From assembly GCA_032629725.1 (NCBI GenBank), contig JAFEVB010000008.1, positions 1,736,001 to 1,800,000 on the forward strand: a stretch of DNA of 64,000 nt, written 5' to 3'. Source of the DNA: Gremmenia infestans. Taxonomy: Eukaryota > Ascomycota > Leotiomycetes > Helotiales > Hamatocanthoscyphaceae. Below are positions 1 through 10,977 of this stretch, piece by piece; the first letter of the stretch is position 1, and each line of letters begins with the position of its first letter. The notes under the pieces are model-generated. The model was not told the DNA's origin. It worked only from the letters and a program-made list of their open reading frames with translations, and did no database searches. The translations under genes and the position numbers were made by a program.

Positions 1-1393
1 ACTTCACCACACCGTACGTGCCACCAACACATATGAACATGCCCAAAAGAGGCAGGAACCAATGTGACCAATACATAGCCTTTTGCACAGCACTTCCAGT
101 CCGGTAATGGCCGTGGTCATAAAGCCACAGGGCGCCCGGCAGCATGATTGCTAGCGGTGCAAAGCAGATACTACCCGTCAACGCAATCAAGAAGTTGAAG
201 ATCGGAATGGCCTCCGCAAGGATGAAGCTGAGGGATGCGAGACCGAAAGTGCAAGAGAGCCACACTGTCCAGTGCTGCCACGTGCTTTGCTGCAGATGGC
301 GAGTGTTACGCAGCATGCGTACAAAGAGGTACTTCGCTGCTACGTGCAAATACAGAGTGGCCGACACAGTGAGGCCGATGAGACCGACTCCATATGAGAC
401 TTTCTTAATCGTTGGACCTGCGGAGCCGAGAGACGGGGAGGCAACCCATTTCCCGCACCATTTGTACACCACGAGCGACAGAGTGAGATATGCGGCTGTC
501 ACGAAGCCCATGCAGCAGTACAAGGCTTTCTTGAAATCCTTGGGATTGCGCATCTCAGAGATGACGGGCAAGAATGCGGAAGTCCCTGCTGAAGAGACGA
601 AGATGGTTGCGGTTGCTGTTATGCCGGCTATGAAAGTCGGGTGCGCGATAACATGGTATCCGAAGTCATAGTCTCCTGTCTGGGGAGCTGCGGCCGGGCG
701 ATCCAGGGTCGTGACGGCAATAACGACGATGAAGACCGCGGCGAAGATACTGACGAAACCGGCCCACGTCAAAAATCCGATTGTGTGAAATTTGCGGACT
801 GAAGCTGTTGCTGCGACGACGACGGTAGCCAGGAACGACCACCAAACTGAGCAAGCTGCGTGTGTCGAGAGGGCATTCAGACCAATTGAGACTCCAAGGA
901 TGCCAGATCCAGCGCAGAGAACATATGCGATCAAGAATAGTGCTCCACAAAGCTCTTTCAGGACTACACCTCCAATCACGTTTGCCATGTCAGCGATTGA
1001 ATGGCACCCTGCATGTGAGTTACGGAAGTCTCCTTGTATGACAGCCGTGTAAGTGTTCAGTGCTCCCCAGCCAATGACCGAAAGAGCTCCACCGACTGCA
1101 CCTAGAGAGTACATAGCCGAAGGGATGCTCAGAACACCGGTCGCGAAGATGACTGCTCATTTGTTAGGTCCGATTTCAGAAAGTAGCGACGGAAAATACT
1201 GACCCTTCAAGAATATGACAGCTGCTCTCTTCCACCCAACAGTCCTAAAATTAACACCTTCATGCGTCTTTTTGAACACTTCATTTTCCTCCAATGGGTC
1301 CTCGACATCGCCATAGTGCGATTCTATAATCCCATTACTGGTATGTGGGATCCCTTTCTCGTCATCCAAGCTGTTGTTCTTCATATCAGACAT
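1..1393 (-). CDS. AAAP-family amino-acid transporter, 3' end beyond window
   Basis: Predicted plasma-membrane amino-acid/proton symporter of the Aa_trans (AAAP) family, related to fungal neutral amino-acid permeases. Exons read on the minus strand are 1204-1393 and 1-1152. The intron (1153-1203, 51 nt) has GTCAGT at its start and CTAAC...CAG at its end, and splicing yields IFLKVIFATGVLSIPSAMYS, the typical first-helix motif of this family. The start is the ATG at 1393 (MSDMKNN). The N-terminus is hydrophilic and acidic, with VNFRTVGWKRA just before the first helix, as in relatives. The frame stays open to base 1, through several hydrophobic helices, so the C-terminus is missing only because the window ends. 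Family assignment is firm; substrate is not determined. Confidence 0.9.
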
Positions 1394-2911
1394 GATGAAT
1401 ACTCTTTCTTGACTTTGGAAATGATCTACCAAGAGAAAAAGGAGACACGACGTGCAGACATGCAGACTTATATATCAGAAGTGAGACCGACGGCTGCATA
1501 GGATGAAAAGAAATATCCCCGAAAAAGCTGATAAGGGCCATACATGCCACTGCATTTGGAACATGATAGTCCAGTCCAGTCCAAGTAACACAGAGAAATA
1601 GCCATGACAAAGTGCAACAGATAAGGCGCACTGCCGGTATCGAACCTGCTTCGCGGGGCAAGGATACGATGCGGGGGCAGACGATTGAGAGCTCCAGGGC
1701 TTATCGCATGAGGCTCGACTTTATCAGTTGAGATAGAGCTGTTGAGTTTGCCCGTGACGGAGATCCGATGGCCAAATCAGGGGTACAAGATGGCGGGTAA
1801 GAGTGGGGATGTCATTGCTCAACTCGCATGTGCTTCACTAGAATAGACGCCACGCCGTCTCCTGGACCATGGCTCTGGGAAAGTATATACACTGCTTTAA
1901 TGCTAATCATTGTAACAGAAGAGGTCGTTGGTTCTGGAAGTTCCAAAAGGGTGGTAATTGGCCGCAATGCACCGCTGAGTCAGCTTTTCCTTCGGGTCAT
2001 TCCGGCCAAGCTTTGGTTTCAACGTTTCCCCGATCGCTGCTGCATATCAAGACCCTCACCGGATCTCCTTGGCTGCTTGAAGGCTGATAATAATAATAAA
2101 TATCGTATCATGTATCGTTTTGATGGAGCAATGATGAATGCTGAAGCGCTTTGAGTATCCTTTGCGGCTTATGCTAATATATATACAGCAGAAGTCTAGG
2201 CAAGCCACAAAACAAATCGAAGCATGCTTGTACCATGTTCGGCGATGATTGTCGAGGCCGCCTCAACACGTCTCCTTATGAAGCCAGACTTAGGATTGAA
2301 GGAGAGGGAGGACCTTTATTTCCTTTACGCTTATCTACTTTTATTTCTGCTCTCCAGTCACATGATCTCTCACCATACTTAACGTAGGGAAGTTAATTTT
2401 ACCTTACTTGGTAGTACGGACTCGCAAGAAGTGCCTGTTCAGCGAAACACACAATTGTAACCCAGCGCATGTCGTGGAGTCCATCAAGTTGAAGTTGAGT
2501 TATGTTGCGACAGGCGTGGTCGCACCTGCCCAGTGGGTGGGTTTGTATGGGAATAATTTTGCTCAAACTCGCTCATGCCAAGACAACTTGGAAGGACATT
2601 TCACCAGACTTTACATTCACTTGAAACGTAACATGGGCTTCTTCAATCCATACAAATGCTTGGATTCCTCATCTTTTCCCCGCTTATCTTGCCCAAGTGC
2701 TAAGATGGGATTGAAGGTTGAGTGGAAATGAGGTGAATTCTACAATGACTGACGAAAATGCGGACAGTCAACATTCACTATTTATCAACTTCCACTGTCG
2801 CTGCCGTCAAACCTTTCAGACGTTTTGAAGTGCTTTCGTTGATACCAAGCACTTCCTAAGGTTATACTCGACTACTTTGATTGTCTAGCTCCTGAAAATC
2901 TTCCATTCAAG
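1394..2911. other. Intergenic, divergent promoter region
   Basis: Non-coding stretch between the divergently transcribed transporter (minus) and ferric reductase (plus). Short open frames occur, but none has coding character. A TATATATA run lies near 2180. No RNA gene was supported. Confidence 0.6.
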
Positions 2912-4879
2912 ATGTTACCATGGCTGGACACTCCGGTACTTTTACATTCGTCCCGCATGAATATGTGCAAGCTCACTGCCGCCCAATGTGAATACAAATC
3001 TGGTCATTGGAGATCCTGGTATGTAATACTATTTGAGTTTCTATCCCCAAGGCTGACTTTCTCTAGGTATGTCGCGGACTGGGTCTATGGGCATGCAACT
3101 TTGTATTTCATGTGCGCGATCATCGGTGTCTTTGCAATCCCCCACGTCCTCACCAGAATCTGGAGGGCGATGAAGAGAGAAAGTCCTCTAAAGAGCAGTA
3201 AGATATGGCAACGAGCCTTGGCTAGCACTCGATTTCTGGGATACAGGACATTCTACCTTCGAGGGTTGGACTGGTACTCTCCTGCTGCTGGTGTCATGTT
3301 ATTAGGCCTGGCAGGGTTCGTTTACTTCATGTGTACTCCAGACCTCTCCATTATTCCAATGTCAAGCTAACACCCAAAATAGCTTTGACTCTTGGACCTA
3401 AGCCTTACTACTGGCCAAAGAAGCCATCTTATGGAGACTCACCACCTATTGCGACCAGATCAGGGTGGATGGCTCTAGCATTACTTCCATTCGTGATGTG
3501 AGTTGTGCCCAACCATGTACCTCACTACCTTCTGATGTATATCTAGGATCCTTTCATCCAAAGTCAACTGGATCACCGTCCTAACCGGCGTCCCCCACGA
3601 AAAACTCCAAGTATTCCACCGCTGGGCATCCTGGACCATGTTCGTGCTCGCTCTCGTCCATACGTTCCCTTTCATTGTAGTGCACATGCAAAACCACGAT
3701 ATGATGCTACAATGGCGCACAAGCGTAGTCTATTGGACTGGAGTTGCAGCACTTATCCCGCAAGCATGGCTTAACATAATGTCCATCGGGCCGATCCGTA
3801 ACCGCTTGTACGAGTCTTTCAAAGCAACACACTTCATTGCGATTATCTTCTTCATCTTCTTCTTATTCATCCACTGCGACTTTACTCTCTCATCCTGGGA
3901 TTACTTCATCGCGACCCTAGCCTTGTATCTCCCGACAATGGTTTATGGAGTTGCACGCACAATTACTCATACAAACCCTCCACACACAGCATCTCTTACC
4001 CTCCTGCAGGATGGAACTTTGCAAATCACCATTCCGTCTCCTATATTCTGGTCACCGGGCCAGCATGTATTCCTTCGCTTCTGGTCCCTGGGTATACACA
4101 CTCTGAGCACACACCCATTCACTATCTGCTCATTACCCGATAGTAGGAGGATGGAATTCTACGTAAAGCCAGCCGGGGGCTTCACTGCACGAATGGCGAA
4201 AATAGCTGGAACCCAGGAACGGATACCCGTTAGCATTGACGGCCCATACGGCGACAGCCTGACGGCGCAAAAGCTCAGCGAGAGGGACGCAGTTGTGGTG
4301 ATTGCTGGTGGCAGCGGAGCTGGGTATTTACTCCCTCTCCTAGAGACTTTGGTACGTGAGCCAAGGACAGGGGGCAACGACGTTAAAGTCATAGTCGCCA
4401 TTCGACATAGACAGAGCGCGGACTGGTTATCCAACGCCATGGAAGGGATCCTGTCGTTGCAAAAAGAAAGCAATAATACAAAAGTATCAGTCTCTCTTCA
4501 AATCACAGACGACACGCCGCTCCCTACCCCTCAAGGACCAATCCAGGGTACTGCCTCTTCCTCCCCCTTAGACGCCATCCAAGCCCCGCTGTCCGACCTC
4601 GAGAAGAACGCCACGAGCACAGAAACGACTGCATATCCGGCCAAACTTTCAAGCCGGAACGGTGTTGCTGTTGCTGTTATCGAAGGCAGAGGACGCCCGG
4701 ATTTGAAAGCATTAATTCAGGCTTCTACAATTGAAGGGAGGAGCGTGGGCATTGCGGCATGTGGACCGGCGGGCATGATGCTCGATGTGCGGAATGCGTG
4801 TGCGGAGGCACAGAGGAGCATTATTGCTGGGGAGAGGGGTGGAGAGGTGTGGTTGCACACTGAGAGTTTCTCTTGGTAG
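2912..4879 (+). CDS. Ferric/cupric reductase (FRE-type transmembrane oxidoreductase)
   Basis: Plasma-membrane NADPH-dependent metalloreductase that reduces extracellular Fe(III)/Cu(II) before uptake. Exons 2912-3018, 3067-3332, 3383-3497 and 3547-4879 give 606 aa; introns are 48-50 nt. The N-terminal half has several membrane helices with the histidines expected to ligate two haems (HRWASW, ALVHTF, ATHFIA, FIHCDF). It is followed by an FAD-binding segment with HPFTICS and a C-terminal NAD(P) domain with VIAGGSGAGYLLPL and a terminal CGPAGMM motif. This order (Ferric_reduct, FAD_binding_8, NAD_binding_6) matches fungal FRE proteins. There is no clear signal peptide; the first helix is about residues 45-65. 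A low-complexity loop lies inside the NAD domain near residues 490-540. No siderophore or ferroxidase gene is adjacent. The start is the first ATG in a CT-rich context. Confidence 0.93.
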
Positions 4880-5575
4880 ATACTTTTGCTCTACATGTAC
4901 AATCGAACTCATAATCACATTTAAAAGTTCTTGACTCCAGGAGTCGAACTAAATATATCTGCCTGGCTTTTTGCGGTCACCTATCAAAGTCGCGCTACTT
5001 TTTCCTACTCTCTGGTGAGGCTCGCGCAACGTGCATCGGTGAAGCAGTCCTCAGCTGTACCCCCATCGCCCCGGACAGCGCACCCACGCGCCCCTGAAAT
5101 ACCCATCTCTTGGGCGGATGATCGAGTAGAGTACGCGCTGAACAATACTATATATTCTCTCAGTCGCCTAGGCAGAACTCTAGATCTCTCTCCTGCTTAA
5201 TTGTATCGATCGGTAAGTACGCCCGCCTTCCCTTCCCATCCCATCCCTTCCCATCCCATCCATACCCGCTTCCATGGCCAAGTTCCGACTCAATGTGTAA
5301 GTACAATTTAGTATGATGTATACTACCTGCCTACACCGTACCGTAGGCGAAGGTTTCGTCACGTACTTGTACATGTCTAAGTAGTAAGCACGACTGGTCT
5401 GGACTCTGCAGCCCAGCCTTGCATTTGGAGGTGCGTGCTTAACTTGCACATGCACCATGTGTGCCGAGATATGGATATGGATATGATATACGAGTGGCGG
5501 TTTTTAGGGGGGAATGATTGCGCCCGGGGCGATCTTGAGTCTAGAGGGTGCACGTGGGTGGTTGGGGGGCTGAAA

Positions 5576-5612
5576 GGGAGGGGGAGGGTTTGGGGGTTTG
5601 GGGGTTTGGGGG
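5576..5612 (+). repeat. G-tract repeat, potential G-quadruplex
   Basis: Successive runs of 3-5 G separated by TTT or A, including three TTTGGGGG units. Five G-tracts on one strand within 37 bases satisfy the usual G-quadruplex pattern. Confidence 0.8.
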
Positions 5613-5651
5613 TTTTGTATTGTGTGAGTTGGGTTCGGAATTTAGGGTTCG

Positions 5652-5693
5652 GAGTTTAGAGTTTAGAGTTTAGAGTTTAAAGTTTAAAGTTTA
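5652..5693 (+). repeat. 7-bp tandem repeat (AGTTTAG/AGTTTAA)
   Basis: About six tandem 7-bp units grade from AGTTTAG to AGTTTAA. A TTTAGGG heptamer lies just upstream at 5641. It resembles degenerate telomere-type repeats but is too short and variable to be called one. Confidence 0.75.
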
Positions 5694-6337
5694 CAGGGTG
5701 GTCTAGTACTTGGTGTATACCGAGGCTAGGCAGGCATGATGGCATGGAGTTAGTTGTATATTACATCGTTTATTAGGTTGGGAGCATTGGGAATTATTAA
5801 AAGGAGAGCGACGATCATGTATGTATATGAGGAGAGGCCTGTTGGAATGGGGTCGGATCGAGGCAGCTTAGCTTGTTAATTAAGGGTTGTAGGGATGAGA
5901 ATATAGGGCTGAGGTTGAGGTTTGAGGTTGAAGGGGCAAGTTAAGGAAGTTTAGGAGAAGATTGGCATTGGCACGCGTTCTTCTGGATTTGCTATAGGCG
6001 GCTAATTGTTAAGTGGTAGGTGGGCAAGTATCTTTACATTGGGGTAGTGTCATCGTTTGTTAGGGGAGGTGGCTTCGGTAACACGAACTGGGCAATGCAT
6101 ATTGCTATAGGTGTAGTCAAGGCTTACCTCCACCTCAGGACTTGCTTCAAGGGGACCCAAACAAGAATCCAATGGCTAGACAAACTTATCTATTAGATGC
6201 CAAGCTTCAGGTATTTACGTCCCCAGCAGTTCAGAAAGAGAATGAGGTGAGATGACCTTCGAGATACCGTGAAGCTCAATGTAGGATAAAGGGTTAAGAA
6301 AGGCGGAATACCAATAAAGGGAAGTTTTGGCAGTGTA

Positions 6338-6440
6338 AAAGCGCCTGTGGTTGTACAAAAAGGTCTTTGATCCTGGTTTAGATACGGGAACAAGGACACA
6401 AGCGTATGATTGAAGGGTTTGTGAATGTTGGATACCGTGA
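6338..6440 (+). repeat. Direct repeat copy A flanking the solo LTR
   Basis: About 100 bp, imperfectly repeated at 6664-6766. Shared blocks include AAAGGTCTTTGATC, AGATACGGGAA and TTGAAGGGT. The copies bracket the LTR-like element at 6444-6650. Confidence 0.7.
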
Positions 6441-6443
6441 TAC

Positions 6444-6650
6444 TGTGGAGGGAACAACACAACCGCGAGCTCTAGGCTAGGATCTGACTAAGTAATCATT
6501 ATTATTCAATTAAGGATAAAAACTGTAGTGTATTAAGTGAGTGTGTAGAAAAGGATGGGGTTCTAAGGTGCAGAAGAACCCCCTATTTATAAGTGGAGCG
6601 CAGCTGCAAACCCATTCACGTGATTTTCGAACGACGCGAGCCCCACCACA
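6444..6650 (+). mobile_element. Solo-LTR-like element, copy 1 (207 bp)
   Basis: Starts TGTGGAGGGA and ends CCCCACCACA, with imperfect inverted termini and TG...CA ends. ATAC occurs directly before (6440-6443) and after (6651-6654), consistent with a short target-site duplication. It shares an internal block, CTCTAGGCTAGGATCTGACT, and a TCACGTGA motif near its 3' end with the copy at 11963-12176. A TATTTATAAG stretch could be an LTR TATA box. No coding capacity. It could also be a MITE; the TG...CA ends favour a solo LTR. Confidence 0.65.
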
Positions 6651-6663
6651 ATACTGTACGTCA

Positions 6664-6766
6664 ATGAAAATTGTATAGTTTGTACACAAAGGTCTTTGAT
6701 CAGAGCGTGGATCAGATACGGGAATAGGAACTCGGGTGTATGGTTGAAGGGTGTGGGAATGTGGGG
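6664..6766 (+). repeat. Direct repeat copy B
   Basis: Partner of 6338-6440. It lies about 80 bp upstream of the TATA box of the small-peptide gene at 7055, so it may be part of that promoter. Confidence 0.65.
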
Positions 6767-6848
6767 CACGTCAGTGATGGGCGAATTTGCTTGTCGTCAT
6801 GCCGTCGGTTTGTGTGGCGCAACAAAGAATTTAGGCTTTGTACAAAGG

Positions 6849-6856
6849 TATATAAG
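6849..6856 (+). promoter_or_regulatory. TATA box and CT-rich leader of the 7055 gene
   Basis: TATATAAG lies 199 bp before the ATG at 7055. A pyrimidine-rich stretch (about 7000-7035) precedes the start codon. This TATA plus CT-rich leader arrangement is typical of well-expressed fungal genes and supports the small downstream ORF as real. Confidence 0.55.
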
Positions 6857-7054
6857 TTCCTTCAGATCCCTTTTGATTCAGACTAGTCCCTCTATCACCG
6901 ATATCCATGCTCGCTTTAATTGCAAGTTCAAGTTCAACATCAACTTGTCTCCAGCGACCCGAAACTTGACCTACAAATACCACAATAAACAGTTACGGAT
7001 TTCCCTCTTTCATTCCAATCTATTTTTTTCCCCCTTGGGCTAAATACTGATATC

Positions 7055-7240
7055 ATGTCAGTCACAATGGCGCCAAACACTTTTCTCAATGCAAAGGCAA
7101 CCATGCCCGGCGTCGAGGCGACCTTCTCCGAGCCTCAGGAAATTGAGGCAAATGACACCGAGGATATCGAAGAGCCGGAAATGGAGGATGATGATATTAA
7201 TGGCCTTGATGGCGTTAACTACATTTGCCCCTTCATGTGA
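7055..7240 (+). CDS. Small acidic peptide ending in a CaaX box (a-factor-like precursor candidate)
   Basis: A 61-codon intronless ORF. The protein has a short polar N-terminus, a strongly acidic middle (about residues 30-50, rich in Glu and Asp) and ends GLDGVNYICPFM. The last four residues, Cys58-Pro-Phe-Met, form a CaaX-type C-terminus with Met, the X residue expected for farnesylation. Small precursors with a terminal CaaX are characteristic of ascomycete lipopeptide (a-factor type) mating pheromones, though those are usually only 20-35 aa and mostly have aliphatic residues after Cys. Proline after the Cys and the longer acidic pro-region are atypical. A TATA box and CT-rich leader precede it. 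It is intact although everything around it from 6.4 to 14.7 kb is decayed or mobile. An alternative start (Met5) exists. The pheromone role is inference; it could be another prenylated peptide or a chance ORF. Confidence 0.5.
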   Translation: MSVTMAPNTFLNAKATMPGVEATFSEPQEIEANDTEDIEEPEMEDDDINGLDGVNYICPFM

Positions 7241-7772
7241 TCCCTCCTAAAATGCATTTGGATAAGCGAGAGGGTGCGGAGATAGGGTTTTAGTTTGCAG
7301 TCGTTACTTTACAGGGAACCCTCACGGGGCAAATTGATTTTGGATAACCTTACATTTGGCTTCTGCGACAGTGATAATGTCCCAGAAATTTTTGGCTTGT
7401 GTAGAATGGTTTGAAAATGTCTGAGAATTTGGTAATTTGAAAGTGTCGAATAATTTAGTCATTTGCTAAGCAGAGTATCAAATTAAATAGTCAGTTACCT
7501 ATCAATTGAGACTTCTCCTAGCTGAGTAACTGGCAGGCAACCTCTCAATCGACTAACTGAAGCTGGTAAAAGGATTAGTTGGTAGTTAAAAGTAGGTGGA
7601 GGGTTTTCTGGGGGTGCGCAAATTGGAATTTTTAGTCGTTGATCTAGGTACTAGGTTGAAGTTAAATCGATGCAGCAGCTGCGATAAGCAATAAGTTTTA
7701 TATTTCCTTGAAACAGCTAGTGCTTAATGCATAAGCACCTTTGACCTTAAGTTATAAAAAGAACATATTTAC
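7241..7772. other. AT-rich intergenic
   Basis: 3' region of the small-peptide gene, then AT-rich sequence. Nothing recognised. Confidence 0.5.
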
Positions 7773-8095
7773 CTAAACTCCCATTTCAAAAATCATTCCT
7801 ACAGCTTGTTCATCGCCCTCCCGTGGTTCCCTCACATCCTCATCCACCCAACCGTCTGTCCATCCACTCCCAAAATCAATGATCCAGGCGTTATCTGTAT
7901 CCTCATGAATAAGTCTATTACGCGGCTTGCCATACCCCACACAACACTAATTTCAAGCATCAAAAGAACCATATCTTGAATCTGAAAAGCCCACTTCTTC
8001 CTCCACAAAAGTTTAGTTGTAGCAGTGTCTACGTCTCGTAACGTAGACGGATGTTTCAGATCAGTTGGTATATATTCTTTTAGAATCCTAATGGT
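7773..8095 (-). pseudogene. Remnant of a fungal protein-kinase-like gene (C-terminal part)
   Basis: Minus-strand conceptual translation shows KWAFQIQDMV, then VVWG, and after a one-base frame change RLIHEDTDNAWIIDFGSG and WTDGWVDED, ending at the TAG at 7773. DAWIIDFG followed by a GWTDGWVD block is the catalytic/DFG region of a class of small fungal kinase-like proteins. The frameshift after VVWG and the missing N-terminal lobe show it is not functional. Assigned from motif memory, not a search. Confidence 0.55.
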
Positions 8096-8229
8096 TTGCC
8101 TATTATCAGCTGATGTAAGACCCGTTAATTGTATACTTGAATAGATAAAGCATGTTTAGAGCTTGCGATTTCCTAGATAACTAGCTTCTTATGCTACTGC
8201 TTCCTAATTAAAAGGTAGTAGAAGTGTGT

Positions 8230-9040
8230 TTATACCTGGTTCCTCAGGTCTAAACGCTTGATCAGCTTGGAGAATTGATCTTTCGCTAACTGCTTCGTGA
8301 GAACATCTGTAATCTGCTCCTTTCCTTTAACATGCTGTATTTTGAGCCTTCCCCGTTTTACCATATCGTTCCAAATATAGAAGTATCTGATTAGAATATG
8401 CTTCGCTTTGCTGTGGAATCTGATTGCTTTTACAAGCTTGATCGCAAATTTGTTATTGATATGAATCGTAAGAGTAGCTTTATTACTATATCTAATATCT
8501 AAAGTAACCTTCTATATCTAAGCCATCTCTTTTGCTCCTTTATTCGCTGCTATGATCTTAGCTTCTAGAAAGTTTTAGGCTATGCTCTTCTGCCTGTTCG
8601 CACACTATGTGATAACGCCTCTATGCTATATTATAGTGTAGCCCTGAAAAGACTTTATATCGTTCTTAGTTCCCTAAGTTTCATTAGACTAAACTGATAA
8701 CCAGTCTCTAGAATTCAAGCTATCATATGTTATTCCTAGCGATCGAGTGCCTTATAGGTTGCGTAGCAGATGCTGTAACATCTTAAGATGATACAAGTTC
8801 GTTTTGATATAAATCACGCGAGCTGCGCTATAAGATGGTATGTATCAGGTCTGGTGCTGTTTGAGAGATATATGATTAAACCAACGATCTGCCTGTAGAG
8901 ATTAGCTTCTTCGCTTTCGAGCAGATACCAGGGATCATTGTTATCTGCTGGTCTGAGTATCGTACTGGCAGGAAGAGGAAGAGGTACATTTTGAGAACTC
9001 TTTACTACATTGAGGGTCTTTAGCAAGAAAGAAAACAGTT
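8230..9040 (-). pseudogene. Ty1/copia pol remnant (end of RT, RNase H)
   Basis: Minus strand. An open stretch at 8814-9026 reads YRQIVGLIIYLSNSTRPD, the copia reverse-transcriptase C-terminal signature. Further along, in pieces broken by stops, come LEAKIIAANKGAKEMA and KHILIRYFYIWNDM, then VLTKQLAKDQFSKL and the natural end at TAA 8230. These are RNase H and pol C-terminus blocks of copia elements. Gag, protease and integrase are not seen and the reading frame is interrupted several times, so this is a dead fragment. The adjacent ~210-bp LTR-like elements cannot be tied to it. Confidence 0.8.
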
Positions 9041-9734
9041 GGATTTGTAGATCAACGAAGCAAAGGGCGAGAAAAGATTTGTAGAGTTGGAGAAGTTGGT
9101 TAGGGAGTTGTGTAATAGAGTTACGGCTACGGTCTAGCCTGCTAGCGGCATGCGGCCATATTCTCCCTGGACTTTCCCATTCGTGGGGGTCTATTATTGC
9201 GTGAGAGTGGATTGACTGGGGTTATTTTCATTTCAAGTCTCTTCCTTATCCTAGGGTTCGAATAGATAGGAAGAGTTAGGGCGCATAGTATTTTCTGGAC
9301 AAGGAGTTATACCAGCGAGTAGTAGGGCCAAGTGCGCTGATATCTTATTCCGGAGGAGCAGAAAAAAAATGCGCCTCCATCAGAGCTGCTGTACTAGAGT
9401 GTTAGCTTTTAAGACATTCTGTGACGTCTTCTAAGAGATGATCATGAATGCCTTCCATGGGTTCAACCATCAAAAATGGAATATGTCTATTCCCCGCCCG
9501 CGTTCAGGGAATATCAAAAGACAGGGTAGTGGAGCAGATAAATATTCAATGCAAAGCATCTTTTCGCTTTAGGGCTATGCTATAAAAATACCTTGTTAGA
9601 GCTTATGAATGTCAGTGGATGCCCGCTCTAGGGTTGTGATCGTCAATTGTTCATGCATACCCACTATGCTCTGACCTTTGTCACTTTGGACATCTATTGT
9701 ATTCCTGTTCAACAAAGGCTTAGTATCTAGACAT
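9041..9734. other. AT-rich, no gene recognised
   Basis: Sequence between two transposon remnants. No open frame with recognisable motifs on either strand; probably further transposon debris. Confidence 0.45.
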
Positions 9735-10700
9735 AGCGCCACATCTTGCCGAGTCGCAAGTTGCTTTAATCACGAGCAAGCTTTCAAGCGGATTGTTTAC
9801 TGAATCTTAGATCGCAACAGCAGCTACTTATAGTACTTGCGGCGTGCGAAGGATACGTTTAAACATTGAATATTATAGTGCCCCTTAAGCCCCTTAAGCC
9901 ACTCGAACGCGGAGGACGAAAGCGAAGCATTGCACCTGTTATGTCAGACGCCCTTTATAAACACTTGCTGGAAAAGCCTAGGCTGTATTAGTCCGACATA
10001 ATGCTCCTAGTAGACGAGTTCGATGTACTTGTGACAGCTTCCAGTATTGGAAGGGCGATACGATTAAGAGGTTGGACTAAGAAGCAAATTCGTTGAATTG
10101 CAAATGGATAGAATGCGGATCTGCGTGACTACTATCTATACCAAATTTTGAGTCTCTCCTCTAAGCATTTTATCTTCGTAGACAAGTCCTGCTGCAATAA
10201 ACGTATTGGTTTCTGGCGGACCGGCTGGTCTCCTATTAGGATAACTCCGGTCAAAATTGCTTGATTTTAATGTGAGCAATAATACTAAATCCTGCCAGCG
10301 TATATAGTAGATAGGGTGATTTTAAGTGGCATCTTCCAAGGAACCATAGATAGTAAATTCTTTGAGGGCTTTATTGAGCAGCTGCTACCTTTATATAGCA
10401 GGTAGCTAGAGCTACATTTAGTGCTTATAATAGATAATGCATCCTTTTATTATACAGATCGAATTACGTAGATGTGTGTTAATGCTGGGGTTATACCTAT
10501 TTATTTGCCACTATATTCTCTAGATCTTAATCCAATTAAGGAGTTCTTTGCAGAATTAAAAGCATTTATTAAACGGAACAAGCAAGTTTACAAAGCTAAC
10601 CCTAGCTAAGGCTTTGATTATTTCTTGAACTAGTGTATTAACGTAGTGGGAGAACTCAAAGGCCACTTTAGACATGCAGGTGTAGGAATAGATAAGCTGT
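9735..10700 (+). pseudogene. Tc1/mariner-type DDE transposase remnant
   Basis: Plus-strand frames interrupted by many stops show the family blocks in order: CGVRRIRLNIEYYSAP (helix-turn-helix end), GGRKRSIAPVMSDAL, SIGRAIRLRGWTKKQ, an RTGWSP-like block disrupted by a frameshift, IIDNASFYYTDR, then GVIPIYLPLYSLDLNPIKE and FFAELKAFIKRN, ending near GHFRHAG. The NASF and LDLNPIKEF segments carry the second Asp and third acidic residue of the DDE triad. Terminal inverted repeats were not identified. Confidence 0.8.
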
Positions 10701-10977
10701 AAACTTGGAATATAGATTAAACTAGCAAATAAACTAACTTATTGCACCTTTCTATAGCATTCTTTTAATTATCACTTAGTCCTGACTTGTTTGCACTCCT
10801 GGAACCATTATTTAATTTCATCTACGACATGTAAAGCAGCCCCTCGTTTAACACCTCCTTTGACTAGAAAATCTGGATTTGGATGGATCCTAGTGGATTA
10901 GTTGCAAGATCATAGCGTTCTCCTTTATGACATCGTAAGCCTTCTGATATTCTGCTTTGTGTACTAGGTCCTCGAGA

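Larger units (their letters stand above)
4880..6337. other. Intergenic with simple repeats
   Basis: No gene recognised downstream of the ferric reductase. It contains a CCCATCC-type run (about 5226-5262), a G-rich repeat and a 7-bp repeat listed separately. Confidence 0.6.

Noticed and set aside
1620..1700. tRNA-like B-box (GGTTCGATACC) on the minus strand
   Set aside because: No A-box, no anticodon arm and no pairing acceptor stem upstream at the right distance.
4920..4960. Second B-box-like GTTCGACTCC on the minus strand
   Set aside because: No cloverleaf can be folded around it.
5435..5659. 74-aa Gly/Trp-rich open frame
   Set aside because: Translation of the G-tract repeat, not a gene.
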